Shown piece by piece: positions 30,813-43,978 of a stretch of 64,000 nucleotides of DNA. Location of the stretch: assembly GCA_021613335.1 (NCBI GenBank), contig JAJTWR010000473.1, positions 796,001 to 860,000 on the forward strand, read 5' to 3'. Positions within the stretch are counted from its first letter, which is position 1, and every line of letters begins with the position of its first letter. This DNA comes from Whitmania pigra. Its lineage: Eukaryota; Annelida; Clitellata; Hirudinida; Haemopidae. The translations under genes and the position numbers were made by a program. Below the pieces are notes generated by a model. That model was given only the letters and a program-made list of their open reading frames with translations, had not been told where the DNA came from and did no database searches.

Positions 30813-33800
30813 GTTGTTGATTATTGTTGATTATTATTATAATTGTTATTGTATTAGTAAATTATTATTTTTATTTTATCAGTTAATTATTTTTATCAGT
30901 ATTAGTATCTTATTCATAAATGAACCTATCATCATCATCATCATCATCATCATTATAATAGTTATTATTATTTCTACTTATTTTTAAGAAACTAATTATA
31001 ACCCTGGACTTAGTAATTATTTTTTCCTCTTTAAATTTCTCCATCTTTTCATTCGTCTGACTTCTGCTTCGCCAATGACAAACCAAAGAGTTACTTTGCT
31101 GGTCTTTCACTATCACCTGGACGTAATTTAACGTAATTGTTAATTAATGATTGTTAAATAACGTTAATTATAACAATTTTAACGTAATTGTTAATTAATG
31201 ATTGTTAAATAACGTTAATTATAACAATTTTAAAGTAATTGTTAATTAATGTTAAAATTAAGACAATATAAGTGGAATGAATTCAAAGGCAAGATTCCAT
31301 TTGATTCACATCTCGATGAATGGAAATGCTTCAATGGTGGTGATGATCAATATTATATTACGTTATATTATATTATATTTTATTATATTCATTATATTAA
31401 AAAAATTAGATTAACAGGAGAAAATTAAAGTAAAAAATTAAATCAATGAGATTGCATTAATATAAATATCAGCACTAACAAGCAGCATAATAACATAATA
31501 ATTGAAATCAACTCATTAAATATTATAATTATGAAGTTTATAACAATAATAATAACCATCATAATCGTGAACAACCACAACCCATTTGGACCTACCATCA
31601 TTTGGGTGCATGTCAGTACAGTTGCCACCTCCTTTCCACTGGAAATGTCGACAAAGTGCATTGCATCGCAGTAGGTCGGAGAAATTATGAAATGAACAAA
31701 AATGATCGGAATCAGCCGAGGAAATTAAATAAAATTTAGAACTCGAGCACTTTCAAATTGTGATGAGTCACTGGAATAATTAACAATTAGTAATTGCGTT
31801 AATAAATAATAACATTTATAATAAGAAAAAATTAATCAACGCCAGCAGATGTTAACTATTATGACTATTGTAATTATTTATTACTACCATTATAGAATGC
31901 CTATTTATAACCAGGGAATTTCCAGAGAGATGGGCTGCCAAGTTGTCCAACATGACAAAGATCAGGGTCTTCGCTGATGCCAAACAGCTGGACAAGCTGA
32001 AGGCTTGCCAGGGAGGAGGAGCCAACAGTAATTAACATATTATCATTAACATAATTTTATTCGTTAATAATATTCTAGTAAGGATTATTTCTCGTTGGTA
32101 TGCAGCCTCATCTTTCCGATGATCAAACTGCCGAGTGACTTTGTAATTTCTAATTAGCATGGCAATAATAATAATAATAATATTACTATTAAAAATAATA
32201 GTAATAATTTTTTCATAATTGAGAGGAACTAATAATAATAAAATAATTGATATAATAGTTATTATCATCATCACTATCTCAGAAGGCATAGCCACAGATC
32301 AGTTGGAAAGCTACTTGGCCGACGTCCTCCAAAACCTCGGCAGGGAACTCCATTCGAATGATTTCTGGCGGGAGGAAGCAAACGACTGCAGACTGGTAAA
32401 AGGTGGGTGGTGATGATGATGATGGTAATGGTTTTATGCAGGTATTGATGATGATGATGGCTAAGCTTGTGTCGGTAATGATGACTAAGATTATGTTGGT
32501 GTCAATGACGGTGACATGGTTTCGTGATGTCAGTGATGATGATGATAAAATTGTAAAATACCGAGAATTACAATTCCAACCTGCATGCTCACTCCTAGTG
32601 ATTGAAATCTCAAAATTTCCTGATTGTCATCATTGGCCAAAGTTATTTATTACGAGAGTTTAGTACATTAATCGCTATAATTATAATTACCTATTGCAGA
32701 CGTCTCGGTTCACGCCATAAAGAACACACGGAGAAAGATGGAGGATAAACACGTTGTGCTGAGGCACTATTCCGATTTGTTTGACCTTCCTGTGAGTTAT
32801 GATGATGATGATGATGGTGGTTTGATAACGATGATGATGATGATGATGGCAGTGATGGTGGTTTGATGATGATGATGATGATGATGGCAGTGATGGTGGT
32901 TTGATAACGATGATGATGACAGTGATGGGGATATTGATAATGATAATGCTGATGGTGATTTATGATGGTGATGATCACTGTGATGGTGGATTTGATAATG
33001 ATGATGATGGCATTGATGGTGGTTATGATAACTATTGGAGTGAAGATTGTCATGGAGGTTATGTTAATAATGTTCGTGATGGTGATTGAAGTGATGGTTG
33101 TAATAATAATTGAAGATGGTTGTAATAATAATTGAAGATGGTTGTGATTATAGCCAAATATTATTTTTATGATATAATGTAATTATCCCACATTTAATCT
33201 CGAATCACAGACAGGGTACAGTTTCTTCGGTGTTTTTGATGGCCATGGCGGTGTGGATGCTGCCCGTTTCACCTCGACCCATCTCTCCGGGATACTATCA
33301 AAATACCTGAAGGAAAATTGTTCCGGCGAGATCACGGCCCCCCGTAACAGCCTTAAAGAGACTCCCAAAACCCCCAATCAGTCCCCGAAGAAAACGCCCC
33401 AAGCCAAAACTATCCTGAAGAGCACTAGTCTCCTCATTCCCCAGCTTTCTAAGGAATGTCGGAAATCTTTTGATAACCTCAAAGACCCTAATCTCCCGTC
33501 GGAATCCAGACTTAACAAAATCCAGCGGAACAGCTACCACGAGTCGGACTCGAGAAAGAAGAATCCGGAACCTAAGGAACCTTCACCCTTGTTGGGGCGT
33601 GGTGCTGGTGGTGGAGACGAGTGCCAGGGGGTGAGGACTGCCCTGGAGAAGTCCTTCTTGGAGACAAACAGGATCTTCTGTGAGAGAGCGAAAATCGAGG
33701 TGAGCGTTCGACGGGGACGTTGTAAAAGTTATTTAATACATATTTAAACAATAACTATATGGAGGTTTAATAGTTGTTATTGTGTTTTAGTAGATGTAAA

Positions 33801-36800
33801 ATAAATATATGATTAAATAAAAAAGTAAATTATTAACTTATTATTGTCAAGTTTATCTTTTAAGTCATTGATTTTGGGAGATTGATTGATTTTCTATTCA
33901 ATTTCTTTATTATTATTTATTTAATTCTTCATTATTGTTTATTTACTTACAACAACCAATTAATTATTTACCCAATTATGTCATCGTTCATCTGATTAAT
34001 TCATTTCATCTGTAAAAAAAAGGTTGCGTGCCTGCGAACGACGGTGAAAGCAACAGTCGTTACGTGTCGTGTTCGCAACCCAGCTCGCACCTCCAGGGAG
34101 CGCCCTTGGCTAGGGGCGCTATATAAATGGTAGGTCGATTAAGTGCCTTCACATCCCGTTGGGATACGTAAGGCACTCAAAAAATTGGCTAAATAAATAA
34201 AAATAAATAAAAAAAAAAAAACCACTAACAAGCTGCATTGGGACAAAAATAACACAATAGGCGGTTGTTGAAAGCAGGTTTTCAAGAATGTTATCGTTGC
34301 AAATCATCACACCATCATCGCTGGTAATCCTCATCAGCATCACATCCATTGATCATTTTGTCGACAAAAACCCCATTCATCATCACCACCACCGTTATTG
34401 ATATCATCACCATTATCGCCATCATCATCATCACCACTGTTGTTGATGTCATCTTCACCATCATTATCATCACCTGCAGAACAACAACAGCGGATGCACT
34501 GCCGTCTGCATCCTGATGGAAGAGGAAAAGAAAAAGTTCCACGTGGCTTGGTTAGGGGACTCGCAAGCCCTGCTGGTCAGGGACGGTAAGCCGGTGGAGA
34601 TCATGCTGCCCCATAAGCCCGAGAGAGAGGTGATCTTGATTGTGATGTTGTTATGGTTGTGGTAATGAGTTATTAATACGTTGATGGTGATGATGATCAT
34701 AGAATGGTTTTGATTATTATCTTTTTTTAATCTATGTTTAACCTGAGTGTTTTATATCTATCTTATAATACTTTTATTTGTTAATAAACAAACCAACAAT
34801 ATCTTTGCTACTTTCAAAATTAATTTCTCTACCTCTTTAGCTAGCAAATTGAGCAATTGCAAAATATAATGAGCAATTGCCATCTGTAGCTTGTCAATTT
34901 AAGACCAATGATGAATCATCACTTCAAACATCATCATCATCATCATCATCATCATTGCTTCTTCACGAATAACTCGACTAAAAAGATCAACCCCATGTGT
35001 AGGACGAGAGGGCCAGAATAATAGCCCTGGGGGGGACCGTGGTCCACATCGGTGCTTGGAGAGTCAATGGAACCTTATCTGTTTCCAGGGCTATCGGTTC
35101 GCTTTTGTTTATTACCATGGTGTAAGCGTGACATGATGATGATTTGGGGGAAATAGACGATAATATGGTGATGATTTGGGGGAAATAGACGATAATATGG
35201 TGATGATTTGGGGGAAATAGATGATAATATGGTGATGTAATGATGGTCTTGTAATAATCCTGATTTTTAATAACAACTGGTGACTTTGATTAATTGTTTG
35301 TTCTGATGGTAAATCATTTTTGTTGCAGCAAAGAAATTGAGTTTAAATAATATTAATAACAATAAAAATAATAATAGTAATAATAATAACAACATTAATA
35401 ATAATAACCTTCCACAGGTGACATTGGCCACAAGCCATACATAACCAGCCAGCCTGACATCGAGTCGTACGACGTGCAGTCGGGAGACGAGTATCTCGTG
35501 CTCGCCTGCGACGGACTCTGGGACGTTCTCTCCTACGACGACGTCATCAGTCACGTGGCAAATCACGTGATAGTGGAGAAGAAGGAAGAAAAGAGTGTGG
35601 CACAAAGTCTCGTGAGGGTTGCGAAGTGAGTTTTGCTTAGTGGTGTAAAAATAAATTTATAAAGCTTATAAATGGTCCATAAATCCATCTTTGATTTATT
35701 GATTACTTTAAACAAGGAATAGTTTGTCTTCATTTGTCTGTTATTAATTTACCATGTTAGAAAATCTTCTAGATGACAGGCTGATGTTTTGTTTGAAATA
35801 TAAATTAGCAGAAGCTTAATAAATTAGTATTTTCAAATAAATTCACTCAATTTTCAGAGACAAAGGCTCCTCGGACAACATAACGGTCATGGTCATCTTT
35901 CTCGGAGATGATTCACCCCTGGTTTCGACATCTCAAACTGCCAGCAGAGATTCTAAAATCACCAACGACAGTTCTAAATCTGGAGACGACAAAAGTGGAA
36001 AGAGAGACTCTGGAAAGCCCGCCGGAGACGCTCCTCAGAAGGACGCTAATTCGGATCCAAAGCAGCCTGAGAAATCGTCAGGGGAAGTTTCCAAATTGTC
36101 CCTGAAAACTCGACGATTATCTGATGCAGACGGTAATTTGACCGACGAGAAGAGAGACGTGAGTGCGGAAAATTCCAAGCAAGACAAAACCAAAACCCAG
36201 TTCCTCAGAGATGACCAAAGAAAAGTGGCAGAAAATGCCATTGTAACAAAATTAACTTGGGAACGACAAGAATGGTCGCCAAAAACAGGGAGCGAAGAAG
36301 TCGGGATTTCCGATTCCACGAACAACGACAGTAAAGAGAACTATCTCACCTCCTCCTCCGAACTTCCTCTTGAATTCAGCCCCCTGAGATTTGAGGTCAA
36401 GGAAGAAACCGAGGGCAATTCAACCTCCTCCATCAAATCAAGAGTCAAGAGATCACCTAAAATTTCATCCTCAACGGAAGACAAGGAGGACAAAGAGAAC
36501 ATCGACCTACGTCTCAAGATGTGCCTTAAAACTGACGTGAGTCCTAGCTCTTCCGATGCCAGCCAGAGAGTGACCGATAGCACTTCTCGGGTTAAAAAAT
36601 TACCGAGGGATTCCAAACCCCGACCGTCTCCAAAGAGAGAACTCAAAGAGACCAATGCAGAGGTAAAGAAGGGCACCCTCCTGGCTCAAACTCTGGACTC
36701 TAAGGACAACATTCAACATTTTCGGGTCCCACCTTCGGGCAAGCAGAAGCACCCCACCAACCTGCACGTCCCCAAGGGCAACGTTTCCCAGTACCCTCCG

Positions 36801-37091
36801 AAACAGCCCTTTACATCTGCCTCTTCAGTTTCGGTTGGCTTCCTCAAGGACCCTTACAGGAAGTTCAGCCAAACGAGCGGTCACCTCAAGAAGCTTGACC
36901 TCACTCCGACCTCTTGCAGACCTGCCACGAACTTTGGCAGCTGCAGTTTCGCAGAGTACAGCCAAGCCAAGGGCAGGGCGTGCCAGGAGAGATGGGCCGT
37001 TGCCATAGAAACGGGCGAGGACCTAGAGGACATGTTCGAGTGCGGAGAATGGGAGGCGACGGGGCTCAACGTGTCCTCGTCGAGATGGTGA
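28400..37091 (+). CDS. PP2C-type Ser/Thr phosphatase, PPM1E/PPM1F (POPX) family
   Basis: Nine exons: 28400-28599, 31915-32027, 32283-32402, 32700-32791, 33211-33699, 34480-34629, 35003-35096, 35418-35625, 35858-37091 (stop TGA). Total 2700 nt, 899 residues, all phases consistent. PP2C motifs in order: NTRRKMED (Asp160), [15 protein letters not shown] (Asp185), SGCTAVC, AWLGDSQ (365), [31 protein letters not shown] (Asp451), [12 protein letters not shown] (Asp495). These supply the metal-binding aspartates, so it should be active. The [13 protein letters not shown] start and [14 protein letters not shown] point to PPM1E/F, Mn/Mg-dependent phosphatases known to act on CaM kinases and PAK. Two oddities: about 100 extra basic, Ser/Pro-rich residues (about 212-315) inside the catalytic domain, and a 390-residue low-complexity Ser/Lys-rich C-terminus in one exon. 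The N-terminal exon is assigned by phase and a good GTAAGG donor. Confidence 0.94.
30500..30985. repeat. Compound triplet and hexanucleotide repeats in PPM1 intron 1
   Basis: (CAT)n at about 30505-30595, (ATT)n then (GTT)n at 30681-30728, (GTCATT)n at 30733-30770, (ATT)n to 30830, and (ATC)n at 30928-30952. Confidence 0.93.
31130..31255. repeat. 51-bp tandem repeat, about 2.5 units
   Basis: Units 31130-31180 and 31181-31231 are essentially identical and a third is partial. Each contains AACGTTAATTATAAC. It lies in PPM1 intron 1. Confidence 0.85.
32795..33030. repeat. GAT-rich minisatellite in PPM1 intron 4
   Basis: Runs of GATGAT are interleaved with recurring TGGTGGTTTGATAACGATG and GGCAGTGATGG segments, in imperfect units of about 40-60 bp. 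Confidence 0.8.
34021..34221 (+). mobile_element. tRNA-derived SINE, 5'-truncated, with (TAAA)n tail
   Basis: The segment 34022-34135 aligns base for base, with scattered changes, to the SINE at 50566-50677: shared GTGCCTGC, GCAACAGTCGT, a B-box-like GTGTTCGCAACCC, and GGCGCTATATAAATGG. The A-box part is missing. About 90 further bases end in TAAATAAATAAAAATAAAT and oligo(A), the kind of tail seen on the LINE at 51.48 kb. It lies in PPM1 intron 5. Confidence 0.75.
34300..34478. repeat. CAT/ATC triplet-rich stretch before PPM1 exon 6
   Basis: Imperfect (CAT)n/(CAC)n running up to the exon 6 acceptor (CACCTGCAG at 34471-34479). Confidence 0.8.
35138..35235. repeat. 32-bp minisatellite, three units
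   Basis: Units start at 35138, 35170 and 35202. Each contains GATTTGGGGGAAATAGA, with one C-to-T difference in the third. It lies in PPM1 intron 7. Confidence 0.92.
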
Positions 37092-39320
37092 GAAACACGA
37101 GGCCGGAGACGAACCCTTAGGGTTACGAAGCGTGATGAAAATGTTATCCAGTACTGCTGTTGTTATTGTCGTTAACCCAGATGGACTTTTTTAATTTTTT
37201 CTGTGATTACCGAGGGCCCATCGTTCTCCACGTCGCCCGACCGCCATTTTGTTGATGCTCATCTCTGAAGGCATTTCGCCAAGTGCCCTCCCTTTTAGAG
37301 CCATATCGAAGCTTCCAAGGTTTAAACACCGCTGAAACCTTAATTGTTCTAGAGGCCATCACTGCCAACTAATTTCTGGTTTGTCTCAGGTCCTGCAATC
37401 AATCTTTGCCAAGCTGACTTTAGATCTTTATTCTTCATTAGCTCTCTTGGCCAGCTATGTTTTCGACACTACCATCTATGGTGAATGTGACCAATGTGAT
37501 ACTAGGCATCATCGAGGTATTTACTCTGAGAAGTTGCATATTTATTTTCCGAAGAATGTTTCATTACCGAAAAGAGGTTGCCATGCCATTCAAGTTATAA
37601 CGGTCTTTAGACTCTCACTCTAGAAACGATATTAACAACGTTATGACAATTTCTTCACACTTAAGACCATTGGATGTTAATATTTATCTAAAATGTACAT
37701 TGCCTAGCTGTTTTTCCTTTTGATACAAGTAACAAAAACAGGGAAACTGACCCATTTTAGGCAGCCACACTCTTTTGCATGACAAGATGATGCTAATATA
37801 AATTAATAAATTCCATCAAATGTAAATCAGAAACGGATTGTTCCACTACCCGAGTCCGTCATCCATTTTTTTTATAACCTTATACTGATTCTCATTTTAT
37901 TTGGTTCATCAAAGGAAATTTTCCAACTAGGGCAGAAAATTCCATGCAATTGTTGAATTAATGTCGTATTGATTTCGATTTTTTTTCCTAAAATTATTGC
38001 GTCCCACGTTAATCACGATGATGTTTATTGAGCTCGAGCTCAGAAATGTTTCATCTGGCTTTTCGCCGAGCGGTTTTTTAAAAGTTTGACTCGACCAAGA
38101 CAATCGGAAACGTCTTTAGAAACTGCAGATCATTTCGTGCAAATCCCCAAATAAAACAACTTAGAAGTTACCCACTTCTTTTTTATCGTGCGAGAGTATT
38201 TTGAAAACGCCATTATTACATTGCATTCGCGCGTGTTTAGATCTGACTTCGTTCGATGTTAGGCATCATATGTGTGTGACTTCGCTTTTACTTGGAGATC
38301 GTCTGTGTTTACCTGATTTGTTAGATTTTTCTTTAGACTTTTCACATTATTCCAGCTTTGATCATGTCTTTGACCATCGTTCTTAATTGCTTTACCTAGG
38401 ACGCCATGAGCCCGTAAACGCCATCGATATCGTCTGAAGCGATTATTTTCATGCCGCCATTTCGCTGGGCGTTTGGTGCCTAGATTCCAAGATATAAGCC
38501 AAAGATGCAACGTTTTCGTTGATTACTTATTAGAATTTTTGCCAAATAGTTGTCTATTTTTTTATATAAAAATCTCGTAATAGAACTGCTGGAAAGCACT
38601 CATTGTTATTGTCATCGGACGTCAAATGCCAAATTGAGCATTGACTTGTTAGTTCCCCATATTTACTGATTTTCCATAAATTGTGTGGCATGTTTTCGAC
38701 GTCTAGACGACAAAATTCGCATGTTCCGGTTTGATTTGATTAACCTTAAGAGCATGATAACCTCTTTCATCAAACCCGTAACTTTTGTGTCGTTGACAGC
38801 ATATCAAGTGAAAGTGGCTCTCTCGAAATAATGTGGTTAGCATTTCTGCATGGTATCATGCACGGGTCTACATTTTGTATTTTCGAATGCATATTGCAAT
38901 ATGGCTGCAGTCTCAGCATTTCCTGAAACTACGCAATATCCGACTTTCTAGTCAAAATGCATGGCCAGCTGCCAACATAAGCACAAAAAAGAAAATTACT
39001 ACAAAGTTTTTAGTAAAAACTGCTTTTTGCAGAAATATGGTTAATCAGATCTTAAAAAAAAATCAAACAGGAATATTTTTGAAATCGTGCCTAGACTGAG
39101 CAGCCATAAATTATCAGCGAGTGTTATGGAACCCGTAATCAAAATTTTATCTGTAAGAAATAGAAGTTTGCATTGCAGAAAAGTGATTCATGTTGGCCAT
39201 GATGCCCGTTCGAGCTGTTCTGTACATTATTTTTGTTTGACTGCAATTATAAATCACACGTCTCAATTACAAACAATGTGTTGAAAAATAGAATAGCTTT
39301 GGCCTCGGGACAAACACCTT
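37092..39320. other. PPM1 3' flank, no further gene seen
   Basis: It holds the phosphatase 3' UTR and AT-rich spacer. Several small open frames were inspected; none resembles a known family or has splice support. Confidence 0.5.
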
Positions 39321-39602
39321 TTGCTCCCCTCAAACAAAAAAAAGAAAAGAAAAAAACTTAACGAACTATTGCCACCACCGACAAGCATAGAGAAATCTGG
39401 AGCTTCGAAATACATTCTAACAATTATCAGTAAATTAGAAAAAAAATGGAAGCGATGTGAATCGACGATCAAGATGGCCTCTCCAAAACGCAGCAAGAAG
39501 ACGGAGCCAGATGTTCTGTCGGCTCCAGAAAACAATCGATTTCAATCGCAAATAAACAACGGAGAAGACGACGATGGTGGAAATGAGACGAGCGAGAAAT
39601 AA
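39321..39602 (+). CDS. Unidentified Lys/Glu-rich ORF, possibly a terminal exon
   Basis: The open frame contains an ATG at 39473 in a good context, followed by MASPKRSKKTEPDVLSAP and an acidic EDDDGG end (stop at 39600-39602). Codon composition looks coding-like (G and C in third positions). It ends 54 bp before the VPS37 stop, which is on the opposite strand. Upstream, a basic KKKKRKK run follows an A-rich patch. No promoter or splice partner is visible and no family is recognised. Confidence 0.25.
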   Translation: MLPSNKKKKRKKLNELLPPPTSIEKSGASKYILTIISKLEKKWKRCESTIKMASPKRSKKTEPDVLSAPENNRFQSQINNGEDDDGGNETSEK

Positions 39603-39655
39603 TATACACACAGAATCACTGCATCCAAAAGGAGTCATGTCCTTCGAAACTTTGC

Positions 39656-42600
39656 TCAGTGTAAGTTCGGCTGGGGATAAGCACCTGGGTAATAGGGAGC
39701 CGGCATCGACATGGGAGGACCGTAAGAAGGGCCCGCGTACGAAGGCATAGGGTACGGGACGAACGAGTTGCTCTGGGCGGGGTACGGCGGATAAGGGGTG
39801 GAGCTACTCGAGCCGGTGTTGATGTAGGCAGAGTAGCTCTGAGCGAACGGCGTCTGCTTGCCGGGCGTGGGGGCAGATTGGCGTCGGTGTTGGCCCGAGG
39901 TGCTCTCCTGTCTGAGTAGCTCGGTCATCTTGTCGCACTTGACCTTCCTGACGTGAGAGAGTGTCCTCATCTCGATGTACTTGCCAAGGAAACTGTCAAT
40001 GTCCAACTTGCCGCCGAGGAATTCCTCGGTCAGTTTCTGCGGAACGGGAATAAGTTGTGACTACGATCATCATCAACATCATTACCATTTTACATCACGA
40101 CGTCGTAACCGCCGCTATCATTACCGGCATTGTAATCATTAGCATAACCGACATTACTATCTATAATTAATTATAACTAATAATAAAGTTATAGAAATTA
40201 CCGAAACTATTTTCAATTGCAAAATTGAAATTATGTTAATGAACAATGCAATGCTGCTCGAATGCTCTCTGAATTCTCAAGAATTCAACATTGATAAATT
40301 ATGATAATGAAGCTACTTGATGAGCAGCTTTTGAGATTTGTTGCGACTTTTGCTAAACGTAAATTACTTCATGATCTGAAATACCTTCTGCATAACATTA
40401 CATGGCTATTATAATTATAACAACAGAAATAAAACGATCATTGTAATTATGATAGAATGACTGTGAGTCAATTATTGTGAAAATTATGATAGAAAGAGTA
40501 TTATTATTGTCATAATAATGAGAAAAATATAATTATTATTGCAAATATCATGCTAATGAATCGATAATCAACCTCGCAATCCTCTTCAATCTTTGCATAC
40601 TCCGTCTGAAGGACAGCCAATAAATCATCAGATGAGGTCTTCTTTGGAGTCCCCTCTAAGGCAATTTGTAATTATAATTAATTAATTAATTAATAACATC
40701 AAATAATAATAATAATAATAATTACAATAACAATAATAATAAATAATAATAATAATAATAATAGTTAAGTTAATTATTAGAATGCTGATTATTATCAATT
40801 ACGTTTTTAGCATAATTTTATGCTTTATTATTATACTTTGTCTAAATTATAAATAATTCAACATTTGGCTTTAAATGAGTATGCATGTTGTGATGAGAAT
40901 ACAGCAAACTCATCAAGTAAATGATCTGAAATTCATAGATTCACAAAATATTATACGATTAAAACATTATGTGATGTTTGTATTCATACATAAGTGGTTT
41001 TAGTATTATTATTATTAGCAGTAGTAGTAGTGATATCAGTATTTAATCTGGCATTTGAATGAACAATGGATCAGTGTCAAGATCATTAAAAAAAATTCAA
41101 GGACAATTTGGAAATCTGAACAACCATAAATTTTAAATATATATTTTAAACATATTTTTCATATAAGTTTTTAAAAAATTTTGAAAAAAATGTTTCATGG
41201 GAAGCAAAGAAAAGATTGCAACTTATTTTCTTGCAAAAGTTGCTTGCATCTTCTTGCGATTAACATGCGAGTCTTAGAATATTCGTTAAAAAAAAACGTT
41301 AACCAGTCTGTTGCTCGAATGGCGATAGCTCACATGGCATTTGCGCACATAAACTCTCGAGCAGACGACATAGTGAGCCACAGGCGCACTAAAATTGTAG
41401 ACATTTCATTGAAATGTTTTTGAATTCAATCAAAATGTCATTTCTTATGTGAACAATTAAGCATAAAATATAAGAAAAAAATGAAACATATTTTATTATT
41501 CTTATCGCACGGGGTCGAATTTAGAAATTGATTTCGTGTGGATTCAAATCAGGGCCGCCGAGGTATAAAACAACTGTCGATTAGAGACTTTTTCTGAGCC
41601 CCTCTTCCATCGCTAGTCATGTCGAGATGATTCATTTAGAGAGCCAAAGGCATAAAATAATAGAATGATATGAAGTTGCTCAAACTTAATAAAGTATAAA
41701 GACAAAAAAAATATAAAATATTTTATAGAAGAGGTTGAGTTTGAATTTCCGTTTCACGGCTTTCAGCGTCGAAGTAACAATACAAATTTCGTGCGTATAA
41801 TTGCCCGTTTCAATTTTGAGCTCTAAAGTTCATGCCAGCCAACTAATAAGTTGATGATTTCGTTCCTAAATGACGCAGCTAGTGGTTTCCATAAAAATAA
41901 CTTGAAGTTTGAAGTAGGAAACACGATCATCTCATCGGTCTGAAAGGCTAAATAAAAAAAGGCTTTAAAGACTGAATAACAAATGGTGATGTATGTGATG
42001 ATGATGGTGATGGTAGGAAGCTACGATGATGATGATGGTAGGAAGCTATGATGATGATGATGATAAGGAGAAATGGTGTTGATCAGCCAATGCCGATGTT
42101 GTCCTCACTGTACAGTCTACAAATTGTTTTTTAGTCATCAAGTAGATCATTTATTGCTGTCGTCAACATCATCATCGACACCATCAATAGTATCATCATC
42201 ATCATCGACATCATTATCATCATCATATCGACAACGCAGAATGCACTCATACACTTCTAGCTAAAGTGGGATGCCCAATGATACATTCACTTTGTTGACT
42301 GCGATGATAACATTCATTGTTGTATTTATAACCATCATATTATATTGTCGTTGCATCCATAATTATTGTGTGAATATATATGTACATGATTATTATTGTT
42401 ATTATTACTATTGTATCCACGATTATCATATGGATGCGGACGAATAATTGTATTAATAAATATTGTATCCAATTGTGTAATTATAATTATTGTATCCATG
42501 AATATCACGTAAATGTTCATCTGTAATCATTCATTTTCATAAAGAATTCATAACTAGGTTTAACTACTAATTTTAATAATTGGGTTTAACTGCTGATTTT

Positions 42601-43975
42601 GATAACTACTTCATCTTAACTTAACAGTTGAAAAACTTTGTTTCTGCTTAGCCCGTGTCACGAATGCGAAACTGTGGCATTTTAAAAATGCCTCAAAGCT
42701 ATAATCTTAACCTTAACATTATAACTTGAACAGTTACGTTAATTATAACATCCAGCCATTGTTATTATAACCCATCTGTAGATTAGTCACATAGGTAATC
42801 ACATAGATAGATATTGAGATATGCATTGGTATGGGTAAGCAAAAATTTTAATTAACAATAAATTGATGATCGAATAACTACGGTTAAATAATGATCGATT
42901 AACCGCAATTAAATTATAACCAATTAATTTTGATTGAATGAGAACTAATTAGTTGCAATTAAATAATAACCAATTAATCACAATTCAAGTACCTTTAATT
43001 ACCGGCATCATAACAGAAAGTACATTAAAATACTTCATTGCAGCCAAGGAATGAATTCATGAATATGTATGAATCCGAACAAATGACAGCCAACGAATGA
43101 ATTATCGAATTGCAAAAGCATTGCAATGACGTCAGGTGAAAACATAAAACTTGTCAATGATGGGTATAATGCTGCCCATCATCAGTGCCAATCATCTCTT
43201 GTAAGGATTTGTCATTATCAATAATAATAATAATAATGAAAATAATATTAATCATGAAAACAATAGAATAATAATAATAATGAATAACTGAAAGCATTAA
43301 CATGTCACATTACAATACCTAGCAGCATTCTGTTGTGCTCATATTTCTTGGAAACTGTAACAGCCTGCTCGTGGGTCTGTGCCAAAAGTACTTTGGCCTG
43401 GTTTAGTTTCGGCTCCTGTGATAGGTTGTACTCTGCCAGGCTCTTGTTCGAGGTCAGCAGGTTTTCCTTCTCCGATTGGAGCTGTCTGACCTTAGGGGAG
43501 GAGCAATGTTGATGAATATTCAGTTGTATTATGACTATATTGCCATACCAATACAATCAATCCAATTATCAAACATTATCAAATTATTACACGACATGAT
43601 GATTGTGAATGGTTACATAATGATGATGATGATAATAATAATTACATACAAGTCCCACAAATCAAACTCCATCATGACAATCTAAGGAGAAAAAAACCCC
43701 CACACTTGCCAATATTCTAAGAACCACAAATACGACCATCTCATAATCAACCAGTCTGATACTCTGAATCGCAGAGCACGGGATCAAGCTGGGATTTGAA
43801 CTCCCAGACTTCAACCCACCTGTTCGCAATCCTCCGCCAGCTTCTTAATCCTCGCCTCATCCTTCTCCAGATTTTCCAATTCGTTGGCATCGAGCTGTTT
43901 GAGGAAGGATAGGGACGACTCGAGCATGGACTGGTTGATTCCTGCCGGTTGATACCTGAACTGTTGGTTGTACAT
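39656..43975 (-). CDS. VPS37: VPS37-type ESCRT-I subunit
   Basis: Exons in transcript order: 43975-43820, 43490-43319, 40655-40573, 40036-39656 (stop TGA). They total 792 nt, 263 residues, with consistent phases. The protein has the Mod(r)/VPS37 coiled-coil plan: an acidic helical N-terminus, TSNKSLAEYNLSQEPKL, LQTEYAKIEEDCE, then KLTEEFLGGKLDIDSFLGKY and TLSHVRKVKCDKM. A Pro/Tyr/Ser-rich C-terminus follows (PYPPYPAQ, APYYPGAYP), as in VPS37B/C. Family knowledge: VPS37 joins TSG101, VPS28 and MVB12 in ESCRT-I, which sorts ubiquitinated cargo on endosomes. An acceptor directly before GAAATG (43978) shows at least one upstream exon, probably 5' UTR. Which of the VPS37A-D paralogues it is cannot be settled; B/C is favoured by size. 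Confidence 0.92.
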
Positions 43976-43978
43976 TTC

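Noticed and set aside
33298..33540. Minus-strand frame opposite PPM1 exon 5
   Set aside because: Antisense shadow of a coding exon with clear PP2C motifs on the plus strand.
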